From an uncultured Frankiales bacterium (GTDB lineage Bacteria > Actinomycetota > Actinomycetes > Mycobacteriales > SCTD01), in the NCBI GenBank assembly GCA_946479905.1, contig CAMLIA010000175.1, positions 1-9,003 of the forward strand: a stretch of DNA of 9,003 nt, written 5' to 3'. Of the stretch, positions 7,232 to 9,003 are shown one piece after another (the first letter of the stretch is position 1; every line of letters starts with the position of its first letter). The notes beneath the pieces were generated by a model. The model had not been told where the DNA came from, searched no databases, and saw nothing but the letters and a program-made list of their open reading frames with translations. Position numbers and translations under genes: made by a program.

Positions 7232-9003
7232 GTGACTGAGGTCCTGCCTCCGCCGCCGCCCGGGGACCGGGTCGAGGCCGTCGGCATCGAAGTCGAGATG
7301 CAGCGGTCCTTCCTGGACTACGCGATGTCCGTCATCGTCCAGCGGGCACTGCCCGACGTCCGTGACGGGCTCAAGCCGGTGCACCGCCGGGTGCTCTACG
7401 CCATGTACGACGGCGGGTACCGGCCCGATCGCGGCTACTTCAAGTGCGCACGCGTCGTGGGCGACGTCATGGGCAACTACCACCCGCACGGCGACTCGGC
7501 GATCTACGACGCCCTCGTCCGTCTCGCGCAGCCCTGGTCGTTGCGGTACCCGCTCGTCGACCCCAACGGCAACTTCGGCTCGCCCGGCGACGACCCTCCG
7601 GCAGCAGCACGGTACTGCGTCTCGGGGGATGCGCGTGTCCGCTACGCAGACGGCCGGTCACCGCGCATCGGGGATGTGATGGCTCATCTCGAGCCGTCGA
7701 GCGAGCAGGTCATCGACGAGGTGAAGCTGCTCGACAGGGTCGGCAACCCCGTCCGTGCGGACAAGCTCATCCACAGCGGCGACCACCCCACGCTGAAGGT
7801 GACGACCCGGGAGGGCTACTCCGTCACCGGGACGCCCAACCACCCGCTCCTCTGCCTCGTGGACGTGCTCGGTGTCCCGTTGCTCCAGTGGAAGCTCCTG
7901 GACGAGGTCCGTCCAGGCGACCGGGTGCTGCTCTTCCGCGGGGACCCGGTGGAGTGGGGCCTGCTGGAGCAGTTCGAGGCCTGGGAAGCGGTGCTCCTCG
8001 GTGCGTGGGTCAGTGAAGGATTCGCCTCCGAGCAGCGCGCCGGTTTCAACAACACCGATCGCGCCTTCTTCGACGAGGTGAAGGAGGCCTACGACCGCGT
8101 CGTCGGTGGCCCGCGGTACGTCAACGCGCGCCAGCTGCCCTCGGGAAAGATGCTCTGGGAGCTCGACGTCCAGGACATGAGCTCGATCGAGCAGAGCTGC
8201 CTGGACGAGCTGGTGGGCCTCAGGAGCAGCGCGAAGCACATCCCAGAAACGGTCTGGAGTCGCTCCGCCGCCTTCAAGAGGGCGTTCCTTCAGGCCCTGT
8301 ACGAGGGCGACGGGTCTGTCAGCGCGGGTGCCCGCCACAGCGTGGGCATCTCCTACGCCACGTGCAGCGCCGAGCTTGCGCGCGACGTGCAGCAGCTGCT
8401 CCTCGAGCTGGGTGTCGTCAGCCGGCTGGTGCACGACGCGGCCCGAGGCGCCTGGCAGGTGCAGATCAGCAACCGTCGTGACGCCGCGATCTTCGAGCGC
8501 AACGTCGGGTTCTGGGGACGCAAGCAGATCAAGCTGCGCAATGTCCTCGGCGAGGACCGCTACGACAGCACGAGCCTGAGCAGCGACCACGTGCCGTTCG
8601 TGGCGGGGTACCTGCGGGGGGACGGAGCCCGCCGCGGCGCCCGTGAGTGGCTGGCCAAGCACAACGTCGACCGCATCGAGCGCTGGGAGCGCGACCACCA
8701 CGAGATCCGCAACCGGATCACCGACGAGGCCTGGACGGTCGTCGAGCCGCTTGTCACCGGCCAGCACTACTACGCCGAGGTCATCTCGGTCGAGGACGCG
8801 GGTGTCCAACCGGTGTTCTCGTTCCGCGTCGACACCGACGAGCACAGCTTCCTGACCAACGGCTTCGTCAGTCACAACACCGAGTGCAAGCTCGCGCCGC
8901 TGGCGATGGAGCTGCTGCGCGACATCGACCAGGAGACGGTCGACTTCAACGCGAACTACGACGGCCGCTCCCAGGAGCCGGCGGTCCTGCCGTCCCGCTA
9001 CCC
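7232..9003 (+). CDS. gyrA: DNA gyrase subunit A precursor with in-frame intein (3' truncated by window edge)
   Basis: GyrA is the DNA-cleaving subunit of gyrase. The frame is open from GTG 7232 to the right edge (590 complete codons). The N-extein is residues 1-128: [31 protein letters not shown], then the quinolone-resistance region [11 protein letters not shown] with S89 and D93 (E. coli S83 and D87 positions, both of the susceptible type), ending DPPAAARY128. Y128 is the catalytic tyrosine that attacks DNA. A 421-residue intein (129-549) follows directly, and the C-extein resumes [23 protein letters not shown]. Ligated exteins read straight through the conserved RY-TE junction, so active gyrase requires splicing. 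The usual methionine of AAMRY is alanine here (A126). The rest of the winged-helix, tower and C-terminal domains lie beyond the window. Probably co-transcribed with gyrB. Confidence 0.97.
   Translation, partial: MTEVLPPPPPGDRVEAVGIEVEMQRSFLDYAMSVIVQRALPDVRDGLKPVHRRVLYAMYDGGYRPDRGYFKCARVVGDVMGNYHPHGDSAIYDALVRLAQPWSLRYPLVDPNGNFGSPGDDPPAAARYCVSGDARVRYADGRSPRIGDVMAHLEPSSEQVIDEVKLLDRVGNPVRADKLIHSGDHPTLKVTTREGYSVTGTPNHPLLCLVDVLGVPLLQWKLLDEVRPGDRVLLFRGDPVEWGLLEQFEAWEAVLLGAWVSEGFASEQRAGFNNTDRAFFDEVKEAYDRVVGGPRYVNARQLPSGKMLWELDVQDMSSIEQSCLDELVGLRSSAKHIPETVWSRSAAFKRAFLQALYEGDGSVSAGARHSVGISYATCSAELARDVQQLLLELGVVSRLVHDAARGAWQVQISNRRDAAIFERNVGFWGRKQIKLRNVLGEDRYDSTSLSSDHVPFVAGYLRGDGARRGAREWLAKHNVDRIERWERDHHEIRNRITDEAWTVVEPLVTGQHYYAEVISVEDAGVQPVFSFRVDTDEHSFLTNGFVSHNTECKLAPLAMELLRDIDQETVDFNANYDGRSQEPAVLPSRY
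7616..8878 (+). mobile_element. GyrA intein with LAGLIDADG (DOD) homing endonuclease
   Basis: This is a self-splicing protein insertion of 421 residues at the active-site tyrosine of GyrA, the same site as the mycobacterial GyrA inteins. Splicing blocks, numbered within the intein: block A begins CVSGDARVR with nucleophile C1; block B is GTPNHPLL with T73 and H76; block F is [12 protein letters not shown] with H410 nearby; block G is TNGFVSHN with penultimate H420 and terminal N421; the +1 residue is Thr. Between them is a two-motif endonuclease domain: [10 protein letters not shown] (127-136, acidic E134) and [13 protein letters not shown] (224-236, acidic D232). All splicing residues are present and the frame is uninterrupted, so splicing looks intact and homing activity plausible. 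Length is close to full-size mycobacterial GyrA inteins and about twice the M. xenopi mini-intein. Codons ending in A or T are more frequent than in the exteins. Confidence 0.95.

Noticed and set aside
7658..8875. Long open frame on the minus strand opposite the intein (405 codons)
   Set aside because: The + strand frame carries all intein and endonuclease motifs; the antisense frame shows none and is a GC shadow.

Overview
The window is the replication-origin neighbourhood of a high-GC actinobacterial chromosome. All genes lie on the + strand in the order dnaA (3' part only) - oriC - dnaN - gnd - recF - dciA (DUF721) - gyrB - gyrA (5' part only). The gene order, the short gnd inside the dnaN-recF operon, the recF-DUF721-gyrB linkage, strongly G/C-ending codons, GTG starts and DnaA boxes of the TTGTCCACA type all point to Actinomycetia. 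The protein wording looks closest to Geodermatophilales or a related order, but that placement is a weak impression that needs a tree.

Layout: 1-782 encodes the end of the initiator DnaA (Walker B to the DNA-binding domain IV). 783-1156 is a 374-base non-coding stretch with a cluster of degenerate DnaA boxes, the probable oriC. 1157-2293 is the beta clamp. 2362-3294 is a short-type 6-phosphogluconate dehydrogenase. 3307-4446 is RecF, overlapping by 11 bases the DciA/DUF721 gene at 4436-4969. 4970-5141 holds tandem hairpins (probable terminator), a putative gyrB promoter and a further hairpin. 5142-7172 is GyrB. 7173-7231 is a short spacer carrying two ParB-site-like palindromes, the first overlapping the gyrB stop codon. 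7232 to the right edge is GyrA, interrupted immediately after the active-site tyrosine by a 421-residue intein with LAGLIDADG endonuclease motifs.

Functionally this is one replication, repair and topology module: DnaA opens the origin, DciA is the probable helicase-loading partner, DnaN is the polymerase clamp, RecF acts at gaps and stalled forks, and gyrase removes positive supercoils. gnd is the metabolic outsider.

The window is mostly ordinary core genome. I found no undescribed multi-gene system. The points worth a second look are the GyrA intein and its flanks, the paired parS-like sites between gyrB and gyrA, the gyrB 5' region (leaderless start versus leader hairpin), the duplicated dnaN start with a tiny coupled upstream ORF, and a rare-codon patch in gyrB that coincides with a LexA-box-like sequence.
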